This document shows, one piece after another, positions 16,674-25,400 of a DNA stretch of 64,000 bases. Positions within the stretch are counted from its first letter, which is position 1, and each line of letters starts with the position of its first letter. Under the pieces are notes generated by a model. That model saw only the letters and a list, made by a program, of their open reading frames with translations, was not told where the DNA came from and made no database searches. Origin of the DNA: Brooklawnia propionicigenes (GTDB lineage Bacteria; Actinomycetota; Actinomycetes; Propionibacteriales; Propionibacteriaceae). The stretch is taken from the NCBI RefSeq assembly GCF_030297015.1, contig NZ_AP028056.1, positions 630,939 to 694,938 of the forward strand, in the 5' to 3' direction. The position numbers and the translations under genes are program-made.

Positions 16674-17888
16674 TCACCAGTCGTGCATCGATCCGTCGCG
16701 GTCACGAGCGACAGGGAGATAGGCCGACTCGAAAGGGAATCCTGCGGCGGCCTGTTCGTCGAATTCGACGCCCAGCCCCGGGGCCTCTCCCGGCACCAGG
16801 TATCCGTCGACGAGTTCGTAGGACACATGGAAGACCTCGCTCACCTCGCGGGGGTATCCCATGTACTCCTGGATCGCGCCAGCCGGATTCGAGATGCCCA
16901 GGTGAACCGACGCAGCCATGGTCAGCGGCGAGACATCGGATGGGCCGTGCGGAGCACCCTTCACCTGGTAGAGATTCGCCAGGTCGAAGATGCGTCGCAC
17001 ATGCGAGATACCCCCCGCATGCATGACACAGGTGCGGACATAGTCGATCTTCTGCCCGATGATCAGGTCCTTGCAGTCCCATATCGTGTTGAAGACTTCG
17101 CCGATCGCCAGTGGCGTCGTCGTGTGCTGACGCACCAGGTCGAGTGCCTGCTGGTTCTCGGCCGGGGTGACGTCCTCCAACCAGAACAGCCGCAACGGCT
17201 CCAGTTCCTTGCCCAGCCGCGCGGCTTCGATCGGCGTCAACCGGTGATGAGCATCGTGCAGCAGCTTCAGCTCGGGCCCGACATGGTCGCGGACCTCGGC
17301 GAGCATGACCGGCGCATGCCGCAGATAGGCCTCCGTGTCCCAGACTTCGACGACCGGCTTCGCTCCCCTGGATGCAGGTTCGTAGGCGTCGCGATGGCGC
17401 TGCACCCCGTATACCGAATCCAGCCCGGGGACGCCTGATTGCGCACGGATGGCTGTGAAGCCACGCTCCCGGATGGCGTCCACGGATTCCAGCAGTTCGG
17501 GAGTCGACCATCCGGTGGCATGGGTGTAGGCGAGGAGCCGGTCTCGTACCTTGCCTCCGAGCAGTTGATAGACCGGCTGGTTGAGCGCCTTGCCTTTGAT
17601 GTCCCACAGGGCGAGGTCCACCGCGCCGATGGCAGCCATCGTGATCGGCCCCCGGCGCCAGTAGACGCCACGGTAGAGGTACTGCCAGGTGTCCTCGATC
17701 CGGTCCGCGTCCAAGCCGACCAGCAGCGGCGCGATGTGATCTCGCAGATACGACGCCACCGCCAATTCGCGTCCGTTGACCGTAGCATCGCCCCACCCGA
17801 CGATCCCATCATCGGTGGTGACCTTGAGGGTCACGTAGTTGCGGCCCGGGCTGGTAAGCAAAACCTCGGCGCTTCTGATTGTCCTCAC
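16674..17888 (-). CDS. manD: enolase-superfamily sugar acid dehydratase, ManD/RspA type
   Basis: A 404-residue member of the mandelate racemase/enolase superfamily closest to the ManD/RspA group, which dehydrates D-mannonate (and in some members D-gluconate) to 2-keto-3-deoxygluconate. Seen are [10 protein letters not shown] near residue 32, the substrate loop [10 protein letters not shown] near 75, a metal-site region LLHDAHHRL near 225, [10 protein letters not shown] near 250, IGEVFN near 278, HAGGI near 308, and the typical C-terminal [19 protein letters not shown] start preceded by GGAG is used. The GntR regulator and MFS transporter upstream support a hexuronate/aldonate pathway. Activity on mannonate itself is inference. 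Confidence 0.85.
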   Translation of the reverse strand: MRTIRSAEVLLTSPGRNYVTLKVTTDDGIVGWGDATVNGRELAVASYLRDHIAPLLVGLDADRIEDTWQYLYRGVYWRRGPITMAAIGAVDLALWDIKGKALNQPVYQLLGGKVRDRLLAYTHATGWSTPELLESVDAIRERGFTAIRAQSGVPGLDSVYGVQRHRDAYEPASRGAKPVVEVWDTEAYLRHAPVMLAEVRDHVGPELKLLHDAHHRLTPIEAARLGKELEPLRLFWLEDVTPAENQQALDLVRQHTTTPLAIGEVFNTIWDCKDLIIGQKIDYVRTCVMHAGGISHVRRIFDLANLYQVKGAPHGPSDVSPLTMAASVHLGISNPAGAIQEYMGYPREVSEVFHVSYELVDGYLVPGEAPGLGVEFDEQAAAGFPFESAYLPVARDRDGSMHDW

Positions 17889-18047
17889 TGATCAGCACTC
17901 CATCATTCGTGGACGTGCTCGCGGCCACAACGCTCGCGATGCCCGTCGTCCGAATTGCAATAGTAATACCTTAAGCATTCAGACCTCGACGTGGGGGGTC
18001 TCAATCCAAGGTCCTGCCCGGGCCACCGATCACCGGTCGGCCGCCCG

Positions 18048-18083
18048 CCGACGGCCGGCAGGTGACCGACGGCCGGCAGGTGA
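18048..18083 (+). repeat. tandem 18-bp direct repeat
   Basis: Two exact copies of an 18-bp unit (18048-18065, 18066-18083) lie just past the 3' end of the leftward GntR gene, in the 216-bp gap before the ManD gene. No function is evident. Confidence 0.7.
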
Positions 18084-18104
18084 ATGGCCCGGAGCCGCGA
18101 CGTG

Positions 18105-18791
18105 CTACTGCCCCAACTCCCGGCGCAGGCCGCCGAGCATGGCAACCGTCGCGTGGAAGGCCGCTTCCCGATCGCCGCCGGCAACCAGCCAGGCCACATG
18201 GGCGTGGCCGGTGATCGCCATCAGGGCAGCCTCCCGCGGCATCAGCCCCCAGGCGACGCGTCCGCGCAGTGTTTCGGCCAGCGCGCCCTTCAACGAGACG
18301 AAGATCGGATTGCCGCTCGCCTCGAGCAGCAGCGCATGGAATCTGATGTCAGCCTCGAGAAAGTCCTGCGAATCGGCCCGGTCGGCAAGCTGATACAACC
18401 GTCTGGCCAGGGCCTTCAGTTCTTCTCGTTGCTCACTGGTGGCCAGGGTAGCCGCGGCCGATGCGGCGACCGGTTCGACGGCGAGCCGCAATTCGGTCAA
18501 TGCTCGCAGCTCCGCGAGATGACCACCGCCCTGCATCATCCACCGCACCATGCGCGGGTGGAGCGCACTCCATTCGCTCTGCGGCCGGACGACCAGCCCC
18601 ACCTTGCGGCGGGCTTCCAGCAGTCCGACCGACTCGAGCACCCGCGCGGTCTCCCGCGCCACGGTACGAGAGACGCCGTATTCCTCTTGGATCCAGGTCA
18701 AAGTGAGCACCTCGCCGGGCTGAATCTCACCACTCAGAATGTGCTGCGCCACGGATTCAACGATCGCTTGGTGCAGCGTCGGGGCTCCCAT
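18105..18791 (-). CDS. GntR family transcriptional regulator, FadR/FCD subfamily
   Basis: A 228-residue regulator with an N-terminal winged helix (HQAIVESVAQHILSGEIQPGE, YGVSRTVARETARVLES; residues 7-55) and an all-helical FCD ligand domain (about 75-220) with RHxxD-like and HxxxH-like metal positions (DIRFHALLLEASGNP near 148, ITGHAHVAWLVAGGD near 190). A strong GGAGGA site precedes the ATG. This subfamily contains UxuR/ExuR, regulators of hexuronate genes, which fits the neighbouring ManD gene and MFS transporter. A GACAA-G-TTGTC palindrome lies 72 bp upstream. Confidence 0.9.
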   Translation of the reverse strand: MGAPTLHQAIVESVAQHILSGEIQPGEVLTLTWIQEEYGVSRTVARETARVLESVGLLEARRKVGLVVRPQSEWSALHPRMVRWMMQGGGHLAELRALTELRLAVEPVAASAAATLATSEQREELKALARRLYQLADRADSQDFLEADIRFHALLLEASGNPIFVSLKGALAETLRGRVAWGLMPREAALMAITGHAHVAWLVAGGDREAAFHATVAMLGGLRRELGQ

Positions 18792-19140
18792 ACCGTCCTC
18801 CTGTCATCACGGCCACGGCGATGCAATACACCACTCAGCCTCTATCACTGGTCATAAGTTCTGACAAGTTGTCTCGCATTTGGTCGCATCAATCGACAGG
18901 CCGTCTCCAGAAAATTACCGTTCTCGTGAAGCAACCACCAGTCTGGTCGGGCGCCGGCTGACGAAGCCACTTTCGGCAGCGACACGCTGACGCCCTCCTG
19001 TTCACGGCGGTCTTACCCGCGCGGCACTGGTCCAGGCCAAGCGGGCTTGCCGAACCGGCACACCTGGCGCGAGACACCCCATGATGCCTCCTCCACCTCG
19101 GGCGACTGATCCGGCGTACCCGAACCCCAAAGGAGGGAAT
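18792..19140. other. divergent intergenic region, no gene seen
   Basis: This 349-bp stretch separates the FCD regulator from the MFS transporter. It holds the palindrome at 18863-18873 and should contain both promoters. No conserved coding frame, RNA fold or clear -35/-10 pair is recognisable. Confidence 0.6.
18863..18873. promoter_or_regulatory. palindrome GACAAGTTGTC, candidate FCD-GntR operator
   Basis: A perfect 11-bp palindrome in the divergent region between the regulator and transporter. It resembles the TTGT...ACAA-type sites bound by FadR-subfamily regulators. A related half-site, CTGACAA, overlaps it on the left. Confidence 0.45.
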
Positions 19141-20601
19141 ATGGATCAAGAGACGATCCGACGCCTGTCGGATCAGGCAACCCATGTGTTGCTCAACAAG
19201 CCCCAGACCATCTCGAGCCGCAAGGGCGGCTGGATGATGATCTCCACGATCCTCATCGAAGCGTGGGATCTCTATGCGATCGCCTTTGTGCTGATCTTCA
19301 TCAAGAACGAGTTTCAGCCAAATGCCGTTGAGCTGTCCTTGGTTGCCGCGGCGGTCCAGGGCGGCGCGCTGATCGGCGCGCTGATCGGTGGCGTGGTCGC
19401 CGATCGACTCGGACGCAAGAAGGTCTTCATCCTGACGATGGTGCTGTTCATCATCCTGGCCATCGCGCAGGGATTCTCCCAGAACATCATCGACCTGATC
19501 ATCATCAGGCTGCTGATCGGTATTCCGCTGGGCTCGGATATCTCGAACGGCTACGCCTACATCATGGAGTCGATGTCGAAGGGCACCCGCGAGCAGATGG
19601 GCTCCCGCTGGCAGTTCATGTTCGGTCTGGGCGAGGTCTTCTCCATCATCGTCATCACGATCCTGTTCGCCACCAACATCTTTAGCGATACCATCCTGTG
19701 GCGCGTAGCACTGGCCCTGGGTGCCGTGCCGGCCCTGTTGCTGCTGATCATGCGGCTGGATCTGCCCGAAACACCGCTGTCGCTCATTCAGCGCGGCAAG
19801 TTCGTCCAGGCGAAGGCGACCAGCAAGCTGCTGTTCGATGACGACCTCGATATGCTGCCCGACCAGGACGTCAAGATCGAGAAGCCGAAGCTGCACGACT
19901 TCTTGAGTGTCATCTGGAGAGATCCGATCAAGAAGCGCGCATCGATCTTCGGCTGGATCTCGAATGCCTGCCAGGGCGCCGAGTTCACCGCCTGGGGCTT
20001 CTACCTGCCGTTCATCCTGACCGTCGCCGGCGTTGCGGGAGCCGGCAACATCATCGGATCCAACCTGGTGACCGCGCTGGTCTTCTGCCTGGCGACAGTC
20101 TCCGGCTTCGTGGCCCCGCTGATGCTTCCGAAGATCGGCCATCGCGGCCTGTCGATGTGGGGCTTCGGGTTGTCGTTCATCGGTCTGATGATCGGAGCTA
20201 TCTCGCTGGCCAAGATCGCCCCCTTCGAGGCGCTCAACCAGACTCCGCCGGTGGCCTGGGGGAGCCTGCTCGTGGTCGGTGCCTGCATTTTGATGTGGGG
20301 CCACTACTGGGACGCCTCCAACGGCATGACGATCGTCTCAATGGCCGCCCCGGCGCGCTTCAAGGCGACCGCGTCCGGCTTCGGATACGTCTTCGTCAAG
20401 GCGGCCTCGTTCTTCGGCGCCTTCGTCTTCCCGGTCCTCACCCAGTACGCAGGCAAGGCCTGGGCCACTGCGGCCGTCGGCATCTTGTCGCTCATCGGCT
20501 TCTTCTCGGCGAAGTACATCCTGCCGGAGATGTGGGGCTACGTGGAGACCGAGGAGGTCGGCGGAATCGCTCCTCAGAGCGAAGCCTCGGCAGTCGTGTA
20601 A
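19141..20601 (+). CDS. MFS transporter, sugar porter type
   Basis: A 486-residue protein with 12 predicted membrane helices. Between helices 2 and 3 stands the MFS signature GGVVADRLGRKK (residues 81-92), and PETP near residue 220 is typical of sugar porters. AAAGGAGG precedes the ATG at 19141; an in-frame ATG 60 bp earlier lacks a ribosome-binding site and adds only a Pro-rich leader. Its position beside the ManD gene and FCD regulator suggests uptake of a hexuronate or aldonate by proton symport. A hairpin terminator follows. Confidence 0.9.
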   Translation: MDQETIRRLSDQATHVLLNKPQTISSRKGGWMMISTILIEAWDLYAIAFVLIFIKNEFQPNAVELSLVAAAVQGGALIGALIGGVVADRLGRKKVFILTMVLFIILAIAQGFSQNIIDLIIIRLLIGIPLGSDISNGYAYIMESMSKGTREQMGSRWQFMFGLGEVFSIIVITILFATNIFSDTILWRVALALGAVPALLLLIMRLDLPETPLSLIQRGKFVQAKATSKLLFDDDLDMLPDQDVKIEKPKLHDFLSVIWRDPIKKRASIFGWISNACQGAEFTAWGFYLPFILTVAGVAGAGNIIGSNLVTALVFCLATVSGFVAPLMLPKIGHRGLSMWGFGLSFIGLMIGAISLAKIAPFEALNQTPPVAWGSLLVVGACILMWGHYWDASNGMTIVSMAAPARFKATASGFGYVFVKAASFFGAFVFPVLTQYAGKAWATAAVGILSLIGFFSAKYILPEMWGYVETEEVGGIAPQSEASAVV

Positions 20602-20626
20602 CTCTGCCATCTGATCAGTCCGTAGC

Positions 20627-20664
20627 CAGTGGCGGGCGGCTCCAACCGGGGCTGCCCGCCACTG
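20627..20664 (+). terminator. terminator after MFS gene
   Basis: An 11-bp GC-rich stem (20627-20637 with 20654-20664) with a 16-nt loop is followed by TATTTCT. It lies 26 bp after the transporter stop and 58 bp before the convergent phosphatase gene end. Confidence 0.75.
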
Positions 20665-20721
20665 TATTTCTCCTGAGCCGCGTGTTCTCCCGGGCCGCCC
20701 AGCTGATCCGCAGCAAACCGG

Positions 20722-21342
20722 TCAACCAACCTCACAGCCGGCTCCAGGCGACACCCCGTCCCCGCATTCGTCCGCCAACCCGGCGGCGCTGATCTCGCGC
20801 ACCTCGGCGGGTGCCAGCGAGTCATGCTCCCAGTCGACATCCCGGTGCCCCCTGCCCGCCAGCACCGTCTGAAGCACGCACAGCGCGTCGCCGTGTCCGA
20901 CCAGCACGACCGTGCCGCGAGCATCGATGCGTGTTCTCAGCCACGCCAGCAACCGCCGCATGCGTTCATGGACCTGGACGATGGACTCCCCACCGCCCCA
21001 CGCGACCTCGGAGACATCCAAGCCGGCGGGGGTCGGCAGAGCCCGCAACTCACTGACGGGGCGTCCTTCGAGTTCGCCCAGGCACTGTTCGCGCAGCAGC
21101 GGGGTGACGTTGAGCCGAGCCCCCAACCGATCTGCGATTGCCTGTGCTGTCGATGCCGCCCGCACCGCGTCCGAACTGAATAGCTGAACGGGCCCGTCGG
21201 CGACCAGGCCCGCCACCGTGGCAGCCGCCGCCTCGGCTTGCAGCCGTCCGAGCTCGGTGAGCGGCGCCGGCAACGACTGCCCCAATACCAGATGGTCTCG
21301 GTTGGCGGTCGATTCCCCATGCCGCACGATCAGCAAGCGCAT
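20722..21342 (-). CDS. histidine phosphatase family protein
   Basis: A 206-residue protein of the phosphoglycerate mutase-like branch. The catalytic RHGES box is at residues 7-11, the second conserved histidine in VLVGHGDAL near 150, and LxExxLGxLEG is seen as REQCLGELEGR near 85. Members include CobC alpha-ribazole phosphatase, and cob genes lie 5 kb to the right, but nothing in the sequence singles out that substrate. The start is probably leaderless: TAGGGT lies 6 nt before the ATG (21349-21354) and there is no Shine-Dalgarno. Confidence 0.85.
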   Translation of the reverse strand: MRLLIVRHGESTANRDHLVLGQSLPAPLTELGRLQAEAAAATVAGLVADGPVQLFSSDAVRAASTAQAIADRLGARLNVTPLLREQCLGELEGRPVSELRALPTPAGLDVSEVAWGGGESIVQVHERMRRLLAWLRTRIDARGTVVLVGHGDALCVLQTVLAGRGHRDVDWEHDSLAPAEVREISAAGLADECGDGVSPGAGCEVG

Positions 21343-21486
21343 GTGCCCACCCTAGTGATCCTCGCGTCTTCCGAGCCCGATCGGCACAACAGGCTCATAG
21401 GCAACACACAGATGCGTCATCGATGGAACCAAACTTCGCCTGACTGAATGGTTAACACAAGATGACATGACCCGAAAGGTCCCACC

Positions 21487-22131
21487 ATGAATCCGTATCT
21501 GATGCTCGCCGATATCGTGGCCATCACCTTGCTGATGCTCGTCTTCTACGTGCCTCGCAAGGGTCGCCGTGAACTGGTCTCCAGCTTCCTGGTCACCAAC
21601 GTCGGCGTCCTCGCCCTCGCAACCGCGATGTCGGTCGGGACGATTGCAGCGGGTCTTGGCCTCGGTCTGTTCGGTGTGCTGTCCATCATTCGGCTCCGCT
21701 CCGAAGAGCTGAGCCACCGCGAAATCGCCTACTATTTCGCTGCCTTGAGCCTGGGCTTGCTGGGCGGCCTTGAGGGGCTGCCGTTGTTGTGGAGCATCGG
21801 CCTGATGGCCCTGGTGCTGCTGGCCATCGCGATCGGCGACCATCCTCGTGTCACCGCGCATACCAGGAGCGCAGAACTGATCATCGACCAGGCCATCACC
21901 GACCCCGCCGCTCTCGAACGGCGGACCTCGGAGTTGCTCGGCGGCGTCGTCACCGACCTCGTCATCCGCCGCGTGGACTTGATCAACGACTCCACCACGG
22001 TCCAGGTTCGCTACCGTCTGCTCACCACGAATGACACCACTGCGGGCAACCAGCTCGACAAGCCGAATACCTATCAAGGCCCTTTCGAGCCCGCCATGCG
22101 GGCCACCGGAAACCGTGAGCCGCTGCGATGA
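21487..22131 (+). CDS. DUF4956 membrane protein
   Basis: A 214-residue protein whose first 115 residues hold about four membrane segments (5-21, 33-50, 52-70, 82-112) with a conserved basic stretch IIRLRSEELSHREIAYYF near 77. A soluble C-terminal domain of about 100 residues follows. This is the DUF4956 family, of unknown biochemical function. In genomes it often neighbours VTC-domain genes, as here. AAAGG precedes the ATG. The last four bases overlap the next start (ATGA), so it is the first gene of a translationally coupled operon. It could be a membrane anchor or channel for the polymer handled by the VTC protein. Confidence 0.85.
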   Translation: MNPYLMLADIVAITLLMLVFYVPRKGRRELVSSFLVTNVGVLALATAMSVGTIAAGLGLGLFGVLSIIRLRSEELSHREIAYYFAALSLGLLGGLEGLPLLWSIGLMALVLLAIAIGDHPRVTAHTRSAELIIDQAITDPAALERRTSELLGGVVTDLVIRRVDLINDSTTVQVRYRLLTTNDTTAGNQLDKPNTYQGPFEPAMRATGNREPLR

Positions 22132-22877
22132 CCGCGACGATCAGCCTCGAAGAACTCAACGAGCAAAGCGCCCTGCTCGACCGGGTGGATCGCAAGTACC
22201 TCATCAAGACCTCCGATCTGCCGGTGATCTGGAACAACCTCGATGATTGCTCCCGGGTTCTGGACATCAACGGGCTCACCTGGTTCGGCTACCACTCGGT
22301 CTACTACGACACTCCCGAGTTGGACTGCTATGCCGATGCCGGCATCGGACGACGCCGCCGCCTCAAGGTCCGCACCCGTGCTTATCTGTCCAGCGACGAG
22401 CACTGGCTCGAAGTCAAGACTCGCGGGCCACGCGGCACCACCATCAAGGACCGGCTGGCCCGCACCGGCGACTCCGGCTCGCTCTCCAGCGCCGAACGGC
22501 ACTGGATCGGTCAAACGCTCTTGTTCCGCGGCATCACCCATGCCCCCGTCGAGACCCTGCAACCAACCGTGACCACGGACTACTCACGCCGCACGATACA
22601 GATCTGTCCCGCGGATGCACCCGTCTCGCGGCTCACCATCGATGTCGGACTGACCTGTTCAACTCCGGACGACAACGCCGAATCGGTCAGTTTCGACGAG
22701 TACACCATCGTCGAAACCAAGGGCTCGCCGCGGCCATCACGGGCCGACCGGCAGCTGTGGACGATGGGTCACCGACCCCTTCGGGTCAGCAAATTCGGAA
22801 TCGGGGTCGCACTGCTCAACCCGGAACTGCCCGACTACAAGTGGCACCGCATCATCAAGCACGAGTTCGCCGCCTAA
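22128..22877 (+). CDS. VTC domain protein, polyphosphate-polymerase-like
   Basis: A 249-residue triphosphate-tunnel protein of the VTC family, named after the yeast polyphosphate polymerase Vtc4. The alternating charged tunnel strands are visible: RVDRKYLI (18-25), VYYDTPEL near 60, RRRRLKVRTRAYL near 77, WLEVKTRGPRGTTIKDR near 94, TTDYSRRTI near 148, LTIDVGL near 166, TIVETKGSPRPSRAD near 189 and VSKFGIG near 220. No membrane segment is seen. Bacterial members have little experimental work behind them; polymerising or cleaving phosphate chains is inferred from the fold. It is coupled to the DUF4956 gene by a 4-bp overlap. Confidence 0.88.
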   Translation: MTATISLEELNEQSALLDRVDRKYLIKTSDLPVIWNNLDDCSRVLDINGLTWFGYHSVYYDTPELDCYADAGIGRRRRLKVRTRAYLSSDEHWLEVKTRGPRGTTIKDRLARTGDSGSLSSAERHWIGQTLLFRGITHAPVETLQPTVTTDYSRRTIQICPADAPVSRLTIDVGLTCSTPDDNAESVSFDEYTIVETKGSPRPSRADRQLWTMGHRPLRVSKFGIGVALLNPELPDYKWHRIIKHEFAA

Positions 22878-22903
22878 ACCCACCCGATCGTCAGGACAAC
22901 ACA

Positions 22904-24493
22904 ATGAATCATTCGAAGATCACCACATCGATTGTCGGCTTCGCCTTGGCCGGGCTCACCCTGGCCGGCTGCGGTTCGTCCGATCTCACCGCGACTGGCT
23001 CCAGCGCCAGTTCGGTCAACAGCTCGAGCTCGACCTCGTCCAGCACCGCGACCACCGTCGACTACACCCAATACGCTGACGTGCTCTCCGATAACAAGGA
23101 ATCGCACGCCGACTCCAACGATGCCGACTACGACGCCTCCAAGGCGACGACGATCACGCTGGCCGATGACGACGTCACCATCAGCGAGCCCGGCACCTAC
23201 ATCCTCAGCGGCACCCTGACCGATCACAGTGTCACGATCGACTCGTCGGCAGACGGCAAAGTCAAGCTCGTGCTCGACAACGTCACCATGACGTCGTCGG
23301 TGAACTCGCCGATCATCGTGACTGCCGCCGACGAGGTCGTGATCATCCTGGCCGACGGATCCACCAATACCGTCACCGACACCTCGGCGCACAGTGCTGC
23401 CGAATCCGACTCCGATGCGCCGAACGCTGCGATCTTCTCGATGGACGATCTCACCATCGGCGGCAACGGTGCCCTCACGGTCACCTCCACCGCCAGCGGG
23501 GTCGACGGCATCGCCAGCAAGGATGGCCTGGTCATCCTCGCCGGTGACATCACCGTGGACGCAGCAGATGACGGTATCCGCGGCAAGGACTACCTCATCG
23601 TCGAAGGCGGCACCATCAGCGTGAAGTCCGCCCAGGACGGCCTGAAATCCACGAATGAGGACGACGACACCGTCGGTTACGTCTACGTGAGCGGTGGCAC
23701 CGTCACCATCGATGCCGGAGACGACGGCGCACACGCGGAAGGTGACCTGCTGGTCTCCGGCGGGAACCTGACGATCACCAACTCCTACGAAGGCCTCGAG
23801 GGAGCAAACATCGTCATCGCGGGCGGGGTCGTGGATGTGACCTCCAGCGATGATGGCCTCAACGCCACGCAGGGCACATCCAACGATTCGGCGCAGCCGG
23901 CTGACCAAGCCGGTGACACTGGTCCTGCCCAGGGCGGCGCGATGCCTCAGGGTGGCCCGATGGCCGATGGCCAGGCCCAGGGCGGCACGGCGGGTGGCAT
24001 GGGTGAGTCCAGCGACGGCTCCCAACTGATCATCACCGGCGGCGAGATCACCGTCAACGCCGAGGGCGATGGCATCGACTCCAATGGCACCGTCACGATG
24101 AGCGGCGGCACGGCGATCGTCCACGGCCCCACCAAGAGCGGCAACGGCGCTCTCGACACCACGTCCTTCGATATCTCGGGTGGCACACTGATCGCGGCCG
24201 GCAGCACCGGCATGGTGGTCACTCCCACGACCACAAGTGCCCAGGGCTGGGTGAGCGTGAATCAGACGTTGACCAGTGGACAAACCGTCGAGCTACTCGA
24301 TGGTGACACTGTGCTGGCCACATTCACCGCGGTCAAGGACGCCGGCAACATCGTCATCTCGGTGCCGGGAATCGTCAGCGGTTCGTCCTACACGGTTCGG
24401 GTCGACGATTCTGACGCGGGCAGCGTCACTGCGGACCAAGCGTCCGCCGGCGGCGGAATGGGTCGGGCCGGCGACCAGTCCTGGCAGCGATGA
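22904..24493 (+). CDS. carbohydrate-binding domain lipoprotein with beta-helix-like repeats
   Basis: A 529-residue secreted lipoprotein. The signal peptide ends in the lipobox LAGC (Cys at about residue 23), and a Ser/Thr-rich linker follows. The body consists of short repeating units of the type G-G-x-hydrophobic-T-V/I with many Asp and Ser, for instance DGIASKDGLVILAGDITV and SGGTVTIDAGDDGAH, as in the right-handed beta-helix proteins annotated as carbohydrate-binding domain (DUF4353). A Gly/Gln/Met/Pro-rich insert lies near residues 325-375. It is probably fixed to the outer face of the membrane and binds a glycan or phosphate polymer. Its stop overlaps the next start (ATGA). Confidence 0.85.
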   Translation: MNHSKITTSIVGFALAGLTLAGCGSSDLTATGSSASSVNSSSSTSSSTATTVDYTQYADVLSDNKESHADSNDADYDASKATTITLADDDVTISEPGTYILSGTLTDHSVTIDSSADGKVKLVLDNVTMTSSVNSPIIVTAADEVVIILADGSTNTVTDTSAHSAAESDSDAPNAAIFSMDDLTIGGNGALTVTSTASGVDGIASKDGLVILAGDITVDAADDGIRGKDYLIVEGGTISVKSAQDGLKSTNEDDDTVGYVYVSGGTVTIDAGDDGAHAEGDLLVSGGNLTITNSYEGLEGANIVIAGGVVDVTSSDDGLNATQGTSNDSAQPADQAGDTGPAQGGAMPQGGPMADGQAQGGTAGGMGESSDGSQLIITGGEITVNAEGDGIDSNGTVTMSGGTAIVHGPTKSGNGALDTTSFDISGGTLIAAGSTGMVVTPTTTSAQGWVSVNQTLTSGQTVELLDGDTVLATFTAVKDAGNIVISVPGIVSGSSYTVRVDDSDAGSVTADQASAGGGMGRAGDQSWQR

Positions 24494-25395
24494 CCGACGG
24501 CCGGCCCAAGGTATCGCGGCGAGCCGTGCTGCTCGGCGGGCTGACGGCGCTGGCCGCTACCGGCACCGCCAGCGCCTGGGCGCTCGATCGGTTCGTGATC
24601 GAGCATGCCCAGGTCACCGGGGTCTCGCAACTGGACTCCTCGGCCTCTCCCGACGACAACGCGTTGGCAGACCCGAAGGTCACCATCACCACCTGGACGA
24701 CAGGCGCCGACGACGACCTGGTCACCGGCTACATCGCCGACATCAGCACGGCGGACGCTCGCCAGATCCGAACCGCATTCGCCGACGACACCTACGGCGA
24801 GAACATCATCGAAAACCCCTCGGTGATCGCCGCCCGCGTCGGGGCGGCCCTGGCCATCAACGGCGACTACTACGGATTCCGCAGCGAAGGCATCGTCATC
24901 CGCGACGGCATCGCCTTCCGCGACAAGGGCACCCGCGATGGACTGGCGCTATATTCCGACGGGCAACTGAGGGTGTACGACGAAACCACGATCAGCGCTC
25001 AGGAGCTCGTCGATGCCGGCGTCTGGCAGACCTGGTCGTTCGGTCCCGGGTTGATCATCGACGGACAGATCCAAGCCGGCATCGACGACGTGGAGATCGA
25101 CACAAACGTCGGCAACCACTCGATCCAGGGCGAACAGCCGCGCACCGCGATCGCGATGATCGAACCGAACCACTACCTGTTCGCCGTGATCGATGGACGC
25201 TCGCCGGGCTACAGCCGCGGGGTCACCATGACCGGACTCGCTCAGCTTCTCGCCGGTCTGGGTGCTCAGGTGGCCTACAACCTGGACGGCGGCGGCTCAT
25301 CGACGATGGTCCATGACGGCCAGCTGGTCAACAACCCCCTCGGCCAGGGCAAGGAACGCGGCACCAGCGACATCATCTGGACCACCGGAGGCTAG
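24490..25395 (+). CDS. phosphodiester glycosidase family protein (NAGPA domain)
   Basis: A 301-residue exported protein. The N-terminus has a twin-arginine motif (VSRRAVLLGG, residues 8-17) before a hydrophobic stretch, suggesting Tat export or a membrane anchor. The rest is the NAGPA fold, named after the human enzyme that removes GlcNAc from a phosphodiester. Key blocks are AAINGDYYGFRSEGIVI near 120, FGPGLIIDGQ near 185, PRTAIAMIE near 217 and the hallmark NLDGGGSSTMV near 263. It may trim or transfer sugar-phosphodiester units on an envelope polymer. It is coupled to the lipoprotein gene and to the glycosyltransferase gene 6 bp later. Confidence 0.88.
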   Translation: MTDGRPKVSRRAVLLGGLTALAATGTASAWALDRFVIEHAQVTGVSQLDSSASPDDNALADPKVTITTWTTGADDDLVTGYIADISTADARQIRTAFADDTYGENIIENPSVIAARVGAALAINGDYYGFRSEGIVIRDGIAFRDKGTRDGLALYSDGQLRVYDETTISAQELVDAGVWQTWSFGPGLIIDGQIQAGIDDVEIDTNVGNHSIQGEQPRTAIAMIEPNHYLFAVIDGRSPGYSRGVTMTGLAQLLAGLGAQVAYNLDGGGSSTMVHDGQLVNNPLGQGKERGTSDIIWTTGG

Positions 25396-25400
25396 CAGCC

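Noticed and set aside
22247-22903. Long plus-strand frame running into the beta-helix lipoprotein
   Set aside because: It crosses the VTC gene in another frame as an Arg/His/Pro-rich sequence; the lipoprotein clearly begins with its signal peptide at 22904.
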